DNA of 64,000 bases, from positions 8,804,001 to 8,868,000 of the forward strand of contig CAVNZM010000005.1 of the NCBI GenBank assembly GCA_963693365.1, in the 5' to 3' direction. Shown in pieces: positions 24,445 to 35,745 of the stretch; within the stretch, counting starts at the first letter, position 1; every line of letters starts with the position of its first letter. Both the position numbers and the translations under genes were made by a program. The DNA comes from Amoebidium appalachense (taxonomy: Eukaryota; Ichthyosporea). The notes below the pieces were generated by a model, which worked only from the letters and a program-made list of their open reading frames with translations, was not told the DNA's origin and made no database searches.

Positions 24445-24481
<37 letters not shown>
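24362..24481. repeat. C-rich homopolymer tract inside copia 3' untranslated region
   Basis: About 110 nt of C broken by single T or TT lie between the pol stop and the polypurine tract. The element therefore carries the same C-tract type as the host introns. Confidence 0.9.
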
Positions 24482-24483
<2 letters not shown>

Positions 24484-24592
24484 AAACGTACACACTTTAA
24501 TTTTTTTTTTCTTCCTCTTTTTCGTTTCTGTTCTCAAGTGGGGAGATTTCACTAGTTCAGTGGGGATATGATAACACAAACTTCAAAGTCTT

Positions 24593-24601
24593 AAGTGGGG
24601 A
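24593..24601 (+). promoter_or_regulatory. copia polypurine tract
   Basis: AAGTGGGGA directly precedes the right LTR, the expected position for the plus-strand primer. A similar AGTGGGGA lies at about 24558, which could be a secondary tract. Confidence 0.8.
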
Positions 24602-25526
24602 TGTTGTAATACATAGTATTTACATATGGTAAGATCTTCTCAGTTTGTGTTATGTTTCAGTTCATATGCTTAATGTATATGCCACACTCCTATGATGTAA
24701 AGTGTAGCATCGATCTCCGATATGCTTGTATACTTGTAATCGTGTTGTATCGGCTTTAATCGTGTGTTGTAATATCGATTAGAATATTTATATGTGTGTA
24801 CACGGATCCACCCACTCAGGGAGAGACGTGTACATGTTCGTGTGTACATAAATATCTCTGGTTATAGTTATGCTATTGCTATCTTGTTTGTTGATCTGTG
24901 CTCTCTTTTCCTCCCTCTTTCTCCTTCCTTGTTTTCTTTTCTTTCTCTCCTTGTCTTCATGTGCATAATCGTATTTCTTTTCTACTAATATATGTTAGGT
25001 AGATTTGTGTTACTTAATACGTGTTCATTGGACGGTAACACACTTAGGCTACACTTAGAATAGCATGTGTGTTTAGACTTCATTAATTTACTTTAGTTTT
25101 CATGTGTTGCCGGGCTTTAACCAATCATCAAGGTTAAGTGTGATATGTCTGAGTCTTTGCAGTATGTCATAGGTTAGAACTTCCTTGATGATGACACGAG
25201 TTGATCTTAACTAGTGTCTGTGTCCTATCGTGTACGTCTCCGCGTACCGGATCTCTCTGAAAGCAATTGGTTATTAGTGATTGGTTTCTATTAGAGATAG
25301 ATCTGATTTCCGACTGGTCGGAAATCATGTATGGATTGGACTTAGAGGAATTTCAGGTATTTATTCGAAGATCAGAATAAATTCAGTTCAGTCGTGTCTA
25401 AACATTGATGTCTGTTGTGTACACTGCTCCGATCGTTCCGTGTTTTGTTGTTGTGTGTGTCTGTGGTGTTTTCACACTGCACCACTGTGTCTCTGCTTAC
25501 ATCCCGAATACTTATACAATTTAACA
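24602..25526 (+). repeat. copia right LTR
   Basis: 925 bp, apparently identical to the left LTR. It is followed by the CTGAG target duplication at 25527-25531. Confidence 0.96.
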
Positions 25527-25609
25527 CTGAGTAATTTAAAAGCCACAATTGCAAAATTCAATGTGATGGGCCGGGATAATGGAATCCGATAGTATATATG
25601 GCCGCGATG

Positions 25610-25692
25610 GTTTGAAGATTAATGTACAGATATGATATGCGTTGGATATTGTTTGAAGATTAATGTGCAGATGTAGATATACGTTGGATATG
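25610..25692. repeat. two-unit 41/42-bp tandem repeat
   Basis: GTTTGAAGATTAATGT begins each unit (25610 and 25651). Both units end GTTGGATAT, with a few substitutions between them. Confidence 0.9.
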
Positions 25693-25850
25693 CCCACAGG
25701 CTTACGCCTGCAGGGGCGAGGCAAAAGCATCCCTTTCGTTAATATTCTTAAACCACCCGTGGTCTGAAAGAACGAATCTCCCCGATGCATATGCCCCCCC
25801 TCCATCCTTTTCCTCCACCCCCCCCCCCCCCCCCTCCCCCCCTCCCCCTC

Positions 25851-25904
<54 letters not shown>

Positions 25905-26973
25905 ACCGATGCACACACACACACAAACACACGTCTACACCTACACGCTAGAGTCCCCCTCCCCCCTCCCCCCTTTGCTCACAAAAGCAAAACCCTGCGC
26001 CATCACCGTGTGCCCAAATTGCATTTTTTCTCAGGGCACCCAGCAAATATCTGACCCAGAGATATGTAATGTATGTTGCAACTTTTTTTTGGCTCGCAAA
26101 GCTTCCCGCCCAAATGTCTATATTTTGCTAATTGTGCGATAGCGCGAATATTGTTGGTCCATACATAATTTTTTGTGATTCCAATATTCCTATTTTTTTT
26201 TTAGTTTTATATTCTGACGGGCATAAAATTATTTAACGTAAGCGATTCCTGCATGCACACCCACAATCTGCCGTGGCTCCAAAAAGGTGTTCTGTTTCAA
26301 AGCCACGTCGACTAAGACAGGGCCAAGGGACCACACTTAGACTCCACATACGACACACAGATTTCCTGTCGTACTTACTCCGTACTCTCTTCAAGCCCTC
26401 TCTCTGCTGTCCCTCTACCCCACCTCACCCAAACAGAATTCAAATTCAACTTACATAACAATGACCCCTCCCCCTCCCCCCCCCCCCCCCCCTTTCCCCC
26501 CCCCCCCTCCCCCCCTCCCCCCCCCCCCCCCCCCCCCCCCCACCCTTCCCCTTCCCCACCCACCCCCCCGTCCCCCTCGGAGGGCCATGTGCAAGTCACT
26601 TTTTGGGTTTGTCTTTTGTGTATTTTCTTTTAAAATTTTGTCGTTTTTCAATTCTTTTGCTTCCATGGTTGCCACCCTCTCTAATGCTTTCATCGCCCCC
26701 CCCCCCCCCCCCCCCTCCCCCCTCCCCTTCCTCTGCCTCCCCCCCCCCTTCCCTCCCTCCCCTCCCTCTAATAATCACTTTCCCGCCTCCCCCCCTCCCC
26801 TCCCCTCCCCCCTCCCGCTCCCTCCGCTTCTCCCATCCCATCCCCTCCCTCTTCGCATTCTCCTCCTCCCCCCCCCCCCCCCCCCCCCCTTCCCCTCTCC
26901 CCCCCCCCTCCCCCCTCTCCCCCCTCCCACTGGCCCCCACACCCATACACCCACTCCTTATATCTACACGGCG

Positions 26974-27100
26974 TTCGATGAGTGTGCAGCAAAGACACAC
27001 AACTGCGCATAGAAGGCTCAGTGCAAGGGCACGGCTTCAAGGGCTTCCTTCACGTGTACCTGCAAATTAGGCTACAGCGGAGACGGGTCAAACTGCACAG
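26974..27100 (+). pseudogene. fossil calcium-binding EGF-like exon
   Basis: The frame starting with FDECAAKTHNCA continues after one TAG (27010-27012) as KAQCKGT..., then SFTCTCKLGYSGDGSNC. This is the cbEGF pattern with all six cysteines and the DEC start. A good donor GTACGT follows at 27101. The expected acceptor AG before the exon is absent (CTACACGGCG). The in-frame stop and the lost acceptor indicate a dead exon. No neighbouring EGF exons were found, so it is either an isolated remnant or part of a larger decayed gene. Confidence 0.65.
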
Positions 27101-27560
27101 GTACGTTAAATTCTTTGATTTTGTTGTTAAGTTTTATCCTGTGTGCGTACGACGGTTCTGGGTCCGTACGATCTGATGCAGTCACGTGTGTGTTGTTACC
27201 GGGGACTGTAATGAGCGGTGGAGATCGGTAGAATCGTCAACGTTTTCACCGTTTTCATTCAAAGTTTTCTTCCGTATTTCTGTATTTGGGTGGGTACAAA
27301 CTCTATACAAGTTATGGGTGCACAATTTTTGTGACGTGGTACATTTGAGTAACTTTTGTGGTATCAAAATTGAATTATCACGAGTGCAGTGGATACTTTG
27401 TTTAATTTGTATCAAAATAATGTTTTTGTGATTTTAGCCACAACGGTTTTGAGGAGACTGATGGACGTGTTGACGTGTTGGTAGGGGTAGGCGTGAAGAG
27501 AGTGTATGTGCTCATGTCTGAATCAGTGCTTACGTGTGTGCATGTGTGCTTGTGCTCTCT

Positions 27561-27715
<155 letters not shown>

Positions 27716-27719
27716 GCGC

Positions 27720-27751
<32 letters not shown>

Positions 27752-30424
27752 TCTCTCTCTCCCTCCCTCCTTCCAAACCAGGGTTGTTCTCAGTTTAAGG
27801 TTTAAATCTTTTGTCGTCGTTTTAATTCTGGCAGTCCGGGGTTTCTCTAAATATTCGTGTGTTTCTGAAGCCATTTTTGCTGGGGAGGCTTCGGAAGTGG
27901 GTTGCTTTCTTCCTCAATCTTTCTTCCCTCTTGCTCTTCTATAGCTATAGCTATAAGTTTCATGCCCTTTTCTTTTTTTGCTTCTCCCTTTCTTTTCCCA
28001 TCTTTTTTCTTTTTTTGATCGTTTCTTTTCCCTGTATGTACTGTGTTTCAGGTTCGTCTCTAAAAGTTTCTTCTTTCTTTCCTTTTCTCTGCCGTTCTTT
28101 TTTTTCTGTACTCTTTGTTTGGTTGAAGAAAGGAAGGAGGGAGGGGGTTGGGGTGATCAGGGGTGGGGGGGGGGGAAGGGGGGGGGGGGGGGGGGTGCGC
28201 AGTGGCGGGCGATAATTAAGAGACCATATTTTGTCCATGTAACAGTTAATTTCTTGTACAATAACTAGATGTATGGTACTGACTTGAATACCGTGGATCA
28301 TATATTATAACTACCCAAATGAACCATGCATGTAATAGTACATAATGTCTAAAAATAAACACCACGACTTTCGGAACCCCCCCCCCCTCCCCCCCCCCCG
28401 CGATCGGTCCCCCTCCTCCCTCTTCCCCCCTTCCTCCCTCCTCCCCCCCCTCCCCCCCCCCCCCCCCCAACCAACCAATAACAAACAGATAAATAGGAAA
28501 GGCCCCCTCGGGCAACCCCCCCCCCCCCCTCCCCCCTTCCTCTCTGCCCCTCGTGCACAACCGGACACGTACACATCTTCTCGTAAACAGGGTGTGAGCA
28601 TTGTATAAGCGCATTAGGCGCCCAGGCCGGAGGGGGGCCGGGGGAGGGGGGAGAGGGGGGGGTTGAGTGGGTGGGTTGGGGTGGGGGGGGGGGGGGGGGG
28701 AGGGGGAGGGGAGGGGGGAGGGGGGGGGGGGAGGGGCGGAGGGGGAGGGAAGGTGTGTGTACGTGTGTGTGTGTGGGCGGGGGGGGGGGGGGGGGGGAGG
28801 GGGGGAGGGGGGGGGGGGGGGGGGGGCGGGAATGCAGGGAGGAGGGGGGCGGGGAGGGAAGTGTCGGCACACTGAAAGAGGTGGGTGAGAAAAAGCGAGG
28901 GCGGAGGCGGCAATGAGCTATTCATAGATAGCCCAGGCGCCCGGCCTGATTTGGATACATGCGTTTTTAGAAAGAGGAGACTAAATTTAGGTATGGTTGT
29001 GCCTGAGAAGGTTCGCCTGTATGCACTAAAATAGAGCAATGGCATGGCAAAGTGCGAAGCAACTGGCAACTTCACCGGATCTTATCGCTTTGGACATTTC
29101 AGCCAATCGGGTTTGGGGATCTGCGTCGACCAATAGTAAGCCACTTGTTTGGGATCAATGTTGGCGGTGTTTGTCCATTGAAATATGAAACGTTTGTTGT
29201 AGAAAACTAAGTCTGTGGCATAAGGAATTTTTATTACCTAGAAGAGCTAAAATTGTAATCATGATGATTATAACGATTGGTTTCGTCAGCCACCGTAGAT
29301 CGGCACTCGGCAGTACCAATTATTAGATCTAACCTACAGTACTGGACAGACGAGTCGAACACCCCTTTTTATTGTATTTAGTAAGTGGATTGCAGAGATT
29401 TACATATAATATAATTATTGAGTGTAGCTTTTGATATGACTAAATTTTTTTTTCTAATACTAACACGGCCATGATAATGAAATGAATATGGCCATGGGAT
29501 ATGCAATAATTAAACGCACACACGTTTTCTTCGATTGGTGTCTTCACGTGTGAGATGCACCAATAAGCAGCCTTGCAGATAAGCGCCTCAAGATCCGCCA
29601 ATGTTAGCGGCCCGCTAAAGATCGGGGCATCTCGGATTGGTGAAGGGGGGCAGTAAGATCTTAGAAATTGTGGAGAGTAATTTGTCAAACTTTGCGTGTG
29701 GCCTTTGAAGAAACCGCCGGCCGAGCAGCTCAGTTGCTCCAAGCCGAGGCTCGTGCCGCTGACCAACCGCGCCACTGTTATAATGCTCTTTCTCTCTCTC
29801 TCTTTTGTATTAGGTACGAAAAACCGTTGTCAGAATCAACGAACCAAGCAACCCTGATGGGTAGCTATAGCTGTTAACGTTATTGTACCTAAAATAAGAA
29901 ATCTTTAGCTAGCTAGCTAGGGTCCGGGATCCGGACGGCCAGCTAGGTGTACACGGCATTGTAGGTTCGCAGGTGAATACGCTTCTGAGCTGGAAGCGCT
30001 AGCTGATCACAGCAATATTAATGCCAATGCTCTCCCTTTATGACCACTAACCATTGTGTATTGCTTTTTATGAGCCACATCGATCGATATTGATGCACAC
30101 ATATGGCTATGGTGTGGTATACATATAGCAGCTAACCTTGATCAATTGATCGCAGTGATTGTGGCCACAATTGTATCTCCGTACATGTGTGTCTCGTAGC
30201 TTATCAAAATAAGTATATCCACATATATAAAATATAAGCAGCAGCACTGGCGGAGCCGCGTTGCAATACACTCTTTTGAAAACGCTTGAAGTAAGTAAGC
30301 CCCTTACAGAAGCATCGTCGTGATCGATAACTGGAATATTCGCCGGATCTTTTGCCGCGCTCATCTTCATTTTGATTGGTCTAGGGTCAATCCATTGTTC
30401 GGCGTTAGCTTCATGCCACCGGAC

Positions 30425-30431
30425 TATAAAA
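30425..30431 (+). promoter_or_regulatory. candidate TATA box of the intact UNC93-like gene
   Basis: TATAAAA lies 105 bp upstream of the ATG and is followed by a C/T-rich stretch suitable for initiation. This is positional evidence only. Confidence 0.5.
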
Positions 30432-30535
30432 CGCACCTTTCTCGTCAGAAGAAGTCATACAGACACACCTGTATTCACACACACACCAACAAACAAACAC
30501 GTATACAGAGGCCCCAGTGGGTAAAAAACATCACC

Positions 30536-31930
30536 ATGGGACTCAACGCGGGCAAGACCCAGGTCATTATTGTGGCCTTCCTGGCCTTCTCGTGCCCGGG
30601 CATGTTCAACGCCATGTCCGGGTTGGGCGGCGCCGGTAGCACTGACGCCACCACCGCAAACAACTCCAACACGGCCCTCTACGCCTGCTTCGCCATCTTC
30701 GGCTACTTCGGTGGCATGATCTTCAACCTGTGCGGCGACTATGGTAACAAGATTCTGATGGGATGTGGTGGTCTGACCTACGTGCTCTACGCCGTGGGCC
30801 AGTACGCTGCCGGTCACGATGCCTCCTTCAACTGGCTTGCTATTCTCTCCGGTGCCCTGCTCGGTGTGGGTGCCGGTCTGTTCTGGACGGCCCAGGGTGC
30901 CATGATGATGGCCTATGCCCCCGAGGAGAAGAAGGGCAGCTACATCTCCCTCTTCTGGGTCATCTTCAACCTCGGTGGCTGCCTCGGTGGTCTGCTCGTG
31001 TTTGCCGTCAACTTCAACTCAGAGGCTGGCGGTGCATCGGCTGCCACCTACTTCACCTTCGCTGGTATCATGGCCGTTGGCTCCATCTCTGCCTTCTTCC
31101 TCCTCGTCAACCCCAAGACCGTCATCCGTGAGGATGGTGAGGCCATTGTCTTTGAGAAGGCCACGTCCCCCGCTGAGGAGTTCAAGAACGTCGCGCTCAT
31201 GTTCTTGGACAAACACATGATCCTGCTTGCCCCCCTCTTTGCCACCTCCAACTTCTTCTACACCCTTCAGTTAAACGCCGTCAACGGTGCCCTCTTTACC
31301 ATCCGCGCACGTGGTCTCAACAGCGCTCTCTACTGGGCTTCGCAGATGTTCGGTGCCTTCATGTTTGGCCAGCAGTTTCTTGACCGGCCCAACCTCCCCC
31401 GTAAGAAGCGTGCCGTGATTGGTGGTGCCATCCTTGCCGCCGTCTTCACCCTTGCATGGGCCCTCGGCACCTACCTTCAGCTCGGCTGGGAGGGTGGTTT
31501 CGATAAGCCCGGCTATGCCTGCGACATCAAGAAGGGTGCCCCATGCACCCCTGACCTCGCCAGCCGGTCCCGCATCGACATTGGCGACGGCGGCCGCTAC
31601 TTCTACCCCATCATCTGCTTCCTTCTGTACGGTATCTGCGATGCCATGCTGCAGACCTACGCCTACTGGATCATGGGTGCCATCACCAACGACCTGTCCC
31701 AGGCCGCCCGCTACACCGGTTTCTACAAGGGTGTGCAGTCTGGTTTCGGTGCTATTGCCTGGCAGCTGGATAACAACGCAAACTGGAAGGTGCAGCTGTT
31801 TGTCAACTGGGGCATGTTCACCCTGGCCATCCCCTTCTACATGTTTGTCGCTGCCAAGTACGTCCAGAACACTCTGCGCGACGAGGCTGTCACAAGCTCC
31901 GTCGAGACCGGAAAGAAGGGCGAGTACTAA
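30536..31930 (+). CDS. UNC93-like MFS transporter, intronless
   Basis: 464 aa from ATG 30536 (CATCACCATGG context); I chose this start because the open frame upstream has no membrane-protein character. The protein has about eleven hydrophobic segments. Its N-terminal block (MFNAMSGLGGAG), the GLFWTAQGAMMMAYAPEEKK loop and YISLFWVIFNLGG match UNC93/DUF895-type major facilitator proteins of fungi and animals. Animal UNC93 proteins act as ion-channel regulators or trafficking chaperones; fungal members are largely uncharacterised, so the substrate is unknown. Codons strongly favour C in third position, unlike neighbouring split genes, which suggests high expression. There are no introns, whereas its inverted relative at 13608-17408 has at least five splice junctions. 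It could be a retrogene that replaced the decayed parent. No A-tail or target duplication is visible to prove that. Confidence 0.9.
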   Translation: MGLNAGKTQVIIVAFLAFSCPGMFNAMSGLGGAGSTDATTANNSNTALYACFAIFGYFGGMIFNLCGDYGNKILMGCGGLTYVLYAVGQYAAGHDASFNWLAILSGALLGVGAGLFWTAQGAMMMAYAPEEKKGSYISLFWVIFNLGGCLGGLLVFAVNFNSEAGGASAATYFTFAGIMAVGSISAFFLLVNPKTVIREDGEAIVFEKATSPAEEFKNVALMFLDKHMILLAPLFATSNFFYTLQLNAVNGALFTIRARGLNSALYWASQMFGAFMFGQQFLDRPNLPRKKRAVIGGAILAAVFTLAWALGTYLQLGWEGGFDKPGYACDIKKGAPCTPDLASRSRIDIGDGGRYFYPIICFLLYGICDAMLQTYAYWIMGAITNDLSQAARYTGFYKGVQSGFGAIAWQLDNNANWKVQLFVNWGMFTLAIPFYMFVAAKYVQNTLRDEAVTSSVETGKKGEY

Positions 31931-33452
31931 GCGTTTTTCGCGAATGCGGGCAGTGGAATTCTGAAATTTCATTTGGCCTACTACTGTTTTTTTTTATTTT
32001 TATAAACATTGCAATAGAGGGAGAGTGCGTAATAGGAGCTATCCAAGTTGACGAAAGAAGTCATAATTTAGTTAGTAGCAAAAGTTGAAGAATTAATTGT
32101 GACGTTCTGTATAATAGTCTAAGAGATGAACGGCGCGGATGTGCTCGTGCACTTTTAAAATAGAAAGTTGCATGAGATCACTCTCTGTTAGATATATCTT
32201 CAAGTGAGCAACAGGCCTGAGGCTAAGCTCACAAATAACACGGTGTACATGAAATTTTGGGTGATCTGACCATGGCCTAGTTTTTAAAAAGCTGCTGTCT
32301 TCCTCTCCCCCTCCCTCCGCTTCCCACCCTCTCCCTTCCCCCCCGCCCCATCCACCTCTAGTTCGAATTATAGTATTCCCCCCCCCCCCCCCCCCCCCCC
32401 TCCTCTCCCCATCTCCCCCCCTGTCTCCCTTCCTCTCCACCAACCCCAACCCCCCACCCCTTTCCCCCCCTGCAAACCGCCACCCACCCACCGACCCACA
32501 AACATCCTAAGTCTTGCATACACGCATCATGTCTACGCATACATGTACTTATGCATGGGGCCACGCACACAATGTCCGTTGCAACATCTACATGCACACG
32601 TGCACACCACACCCACCACCCACCACACGCCACACAATGCGCATAGGCGCACATGCACCGTGGCACCACACACACATGGACACACACACACAAACACGCA
32701 CACACGCTCCAATCTCACAAATGCACACGCACACACAAGCACACATGCTCACCACACACTACACACATATGCATGCAAAAGTACACCCACACTGCGACCA
32801 CACACACGCGCGTGCATCATACACTCACCACATGCCCATGCAAACACAGACACAAACACACACACACACACACACACAAACACACATGTAGACAAATGAG
32901 CTCGAGCAAATGCCGCACGCACACACAAGCATACACCACGCATCACACACATACACATGCAAAAAACCCCACAGACCACCGGCACACGTGGGAGCTGCAC
33001 CGGGACCAACACTACACACCACACTTGCACGCGCACACACCACACACCACACACCAAACACCACGACCACGACACACACACACGCTCACACACGCACACA
33101 TCACACACGCGCACACAGTGACACGAACACGCACGTACACACGTACAACGGTAAATATGGAAGGCAGTACTACATAACTTGAGAGGAACACACAGGTAAT
33201 CCTAAAGGTCTGCATTTTTTTCTGTCTGTTTATTCTGTATTTTTTTGCTGACGTTTCCAATATTAATGCGCTTTCGTGCCGATTGATTGCTCTTCCATTC
33301 ATACACAGTGATTACGTACAGAGTGCACACAGTGCACATTCGTGCATATCAACAACATCCCCCCCCCCCTCCCCTCCCCCCCCCCCCCCCTTCCCCCCCC
33401 CAAAAAAAAAAGAGTCGACCATGCCAAATACTAAAGCAAGCTCAACCCCCCC

Positions 33453-33508
<56 letters not shown>

Positions 33509-33646
33509 GCATGCGTATCTTCACGACACATGTAGCTCAAAAAAAAACAACAGGGAAAGATCAAAAAAAGAAAAAAAAAAAAAAAAATCGATAAATGACT
33601 ACGATTTATCGTAACCAGTTATCATGACAACCAAAAAACGCGGTTC
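31931..33646. other. spacer between UNC93-like gene and Abitram 3' end
   Basis: After a short unique 3' flank (T-rich tract at 31988-31998) come C-rich tracts (32290-32480), a diffuse CA-rich zone with ACAC/CATGCA variants (32580-33140), and C/A homopolymers at 33360-33507 and 33540-33587. No coding sequence was seen. Confidence 0.6.
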
Positions 33647-33845
33647 TTACAAAGCATTCCCCTCCTCTGCACCCACCATTACCACCTGTGTGTCACCCAC
33701 CCCACCCTCCCCCCTCCCTCTCACCACCTTCTCATATTCCTCTGAAGTCAAAAGTCCGTTCAGGACAGTGTCTGCTTCGTGTAGACGTGGATTGACTATG
33801 GCAATAAAACCCTCGCCTTCAGGCTGCGCGCACGCGTGTGTGTCG

Positions 33846-33877
<32 letters not shown>

Positions 33878-33966
33878 GGTGTGGGGTCGGGGGGGGGGAG
33901 GGGTGGAGGGGTGGGGAGGTGTTGTGTGTTTGTGTGTGCGGGGTGGGGGTGGATGGAGGGGTTGTT

Positions 33967-34031
<65 letters not shown>

Positions 34032-34076
34032 ATTTTGGGTGGTTGGTTGTGGTTGTAGTGGTGGTGGTGGTGGTGG

Positions 34077-34129
<53 letters not shown>

Positions 34130-35057
34130 GGGGGGGGGTGGTGGATGAAAGTGTTTGTGTGTGTGTGTGTGTGTGTTGTGTGTGTTAGTGTGTGTGTGTG
34201 GAATGTGTGAAGGTGTCCGCGCACGGACACGAGTGTGGTTTGAGTTCATAATCGATTTATGTGCGCATGCTTTGTGTGTGTATGTGTGTGTGTGTGTGTG
34301 TGTGTGGGAGGGGGGGGTGGTGGATGAAAGTGTTTGTGTGTGTGTGTGTTGTGTGTGTCGTGTGTGTTAGTGTGTGTGTGTGGAATGTGTGAAGGTGTCC
34401 GCGCACGGACACGAGTGTGGTTTGAGTTCATAATCGATTTATGTGCGCATGCTTTGCGTTCATTTTTCCCCTTTTGCATGCGCAATTGGTGCTTGAACAG
34501 AGCCCATCATAAACAAAACATATGTCTCCGTGCGCAGCAAAACCCGTCTTTTGCTTCAACATCATATAAATCAACCAGTCTTGATGCCAAATTCAACAGG
34601 ATTCATCGTGCTTGCACTGCCTTTCTGCACCAATCGGCGCCCAAAAAAAGTCAGGTGACGTCTTTGGGATGCGATTGGTTGGCAGTTTGACTCTTACCAG
34701 TCAACTGCCGCAAACAAACAATTCTCATATAGATCCAAGGTGGAATCATGGCCGGCCAATCATATGGCTGCAAAAAGCCGATTGGTGCAGAATGTCGGTG
34801 CAAGCAACTGTAGCGGAGCCATCTAAAAATATACATGCCATACCAAAACCATATGCGCAATACACACACACACACACAAAAAAAGTGCTCCGGCGCACAC
34901 AGTGGGAGAGGGGGGGGGGGGGGGGAGGGGCGGGGGGGAGGGGGGACGGGGGGTCTGTTACCTGCTGGCGAAGCAGGTGGGGTTCTTCAGACAGTCTTTC
35001 GTTAACCTCCAACAAGCCACCCCTCACCCCACTGTACGCCGTGTAGCTAGTGCCTGC

Positions 35058-35088
<31 letters not shown>

Positions 35089-35349
35089 TAAAGAGAAAGA
35101 AAAAGTTGGTTTGGTTAAAACCGAAGCTACGGGATACCTACACCCACCTCAAAATTCGGCTACCCTCTTGGTTTTGTTTTTTCAATCTCTTGCCATTTCT
35201 TTCTTCCCCCCCCCCCTCCCCCCCCCCCCTCCCCCCCCCCCCCCCCCCCCCCAAACCCACCCACCCACCCACACATCAACGCACCCCCACCCCCACCACC
35301 AAAAAGACACACACTAACACCGCTCCCACGCTTAGTTTGCGTGCGTACA

Positions 35350-35381
<32 letters not shown>

Positions 35382-35390
35382 CGCGCGCGC

Positions 35391-35462
<72 letters not shown>

Positions 35463-35714
35463 ATGTGTGTATGTGTGTGACCTCCAGTGATTGTAAATGG
35501 GGGGTAAGGCAGAGGGGAGAAAGACGAGGGGGAGGGGGGGGGGGGGGGGAGCAGACACCCAGCAGTACCCTCTCCCTTAGTATGTTCGTGCCTGGGTATG
35601 TGGATGCGGTTGTAGTGGCGGTGGTAGGTGTGGAGATGGGGGGTGAGGGGAGGGGGGAGGGGGAGAGAGGTGGGGGGGGGAGACATAGGGAGAAAGAGAG
35701 AGAGGGACCGGGGG

Positions 35715-35745
<31 letters not shown>

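Larger units (their letters stand above)
18766..25526 (+). mobile_element. complete Ty1/copia LTR retrotransposon (6761 bp)
   Basis: Two 925-bp direct repeats (18766-19690 and 24602-25526) begin TGTTGTAATA and end TTTAACA, the TG...CA rule. The element is flanked by a 5-bp duplication CTGAG (18761-18765 and 25527-25531). The internal region has a primer-binding-site candidate directly after the left LTR, and gag, protease, integrase, reverse transcriptase and RNase H in that order, which defines copia. A purine-rich AAGTGGGGA sits directly before the right LTR. The LTRs look identical by eye over their whole length, so insertion was recent. The pol frame is broken at two C homopolymers. Confidence 0.97.

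Noticed and set aside
26036-26071. 36-nt exon between TTTTCTCAG and GTATGT upstream of the EGF fossil
   Set aside because: Too short and unsupported by phase or homology, although the signals are good.
29440-29775. 111-codon minus-strand frame
   Set aside because: No domain features, no splice context and ordinary composition; looks like a chance ORF.
29690-29780. tRNA-like or SINE-head sequence on the minus strand (TGGCGCGGTTGG resembles a box A)
   Set aside because: No box B (GGTTCGANTCC) at the right distance and no cloverleaf could be drawn.
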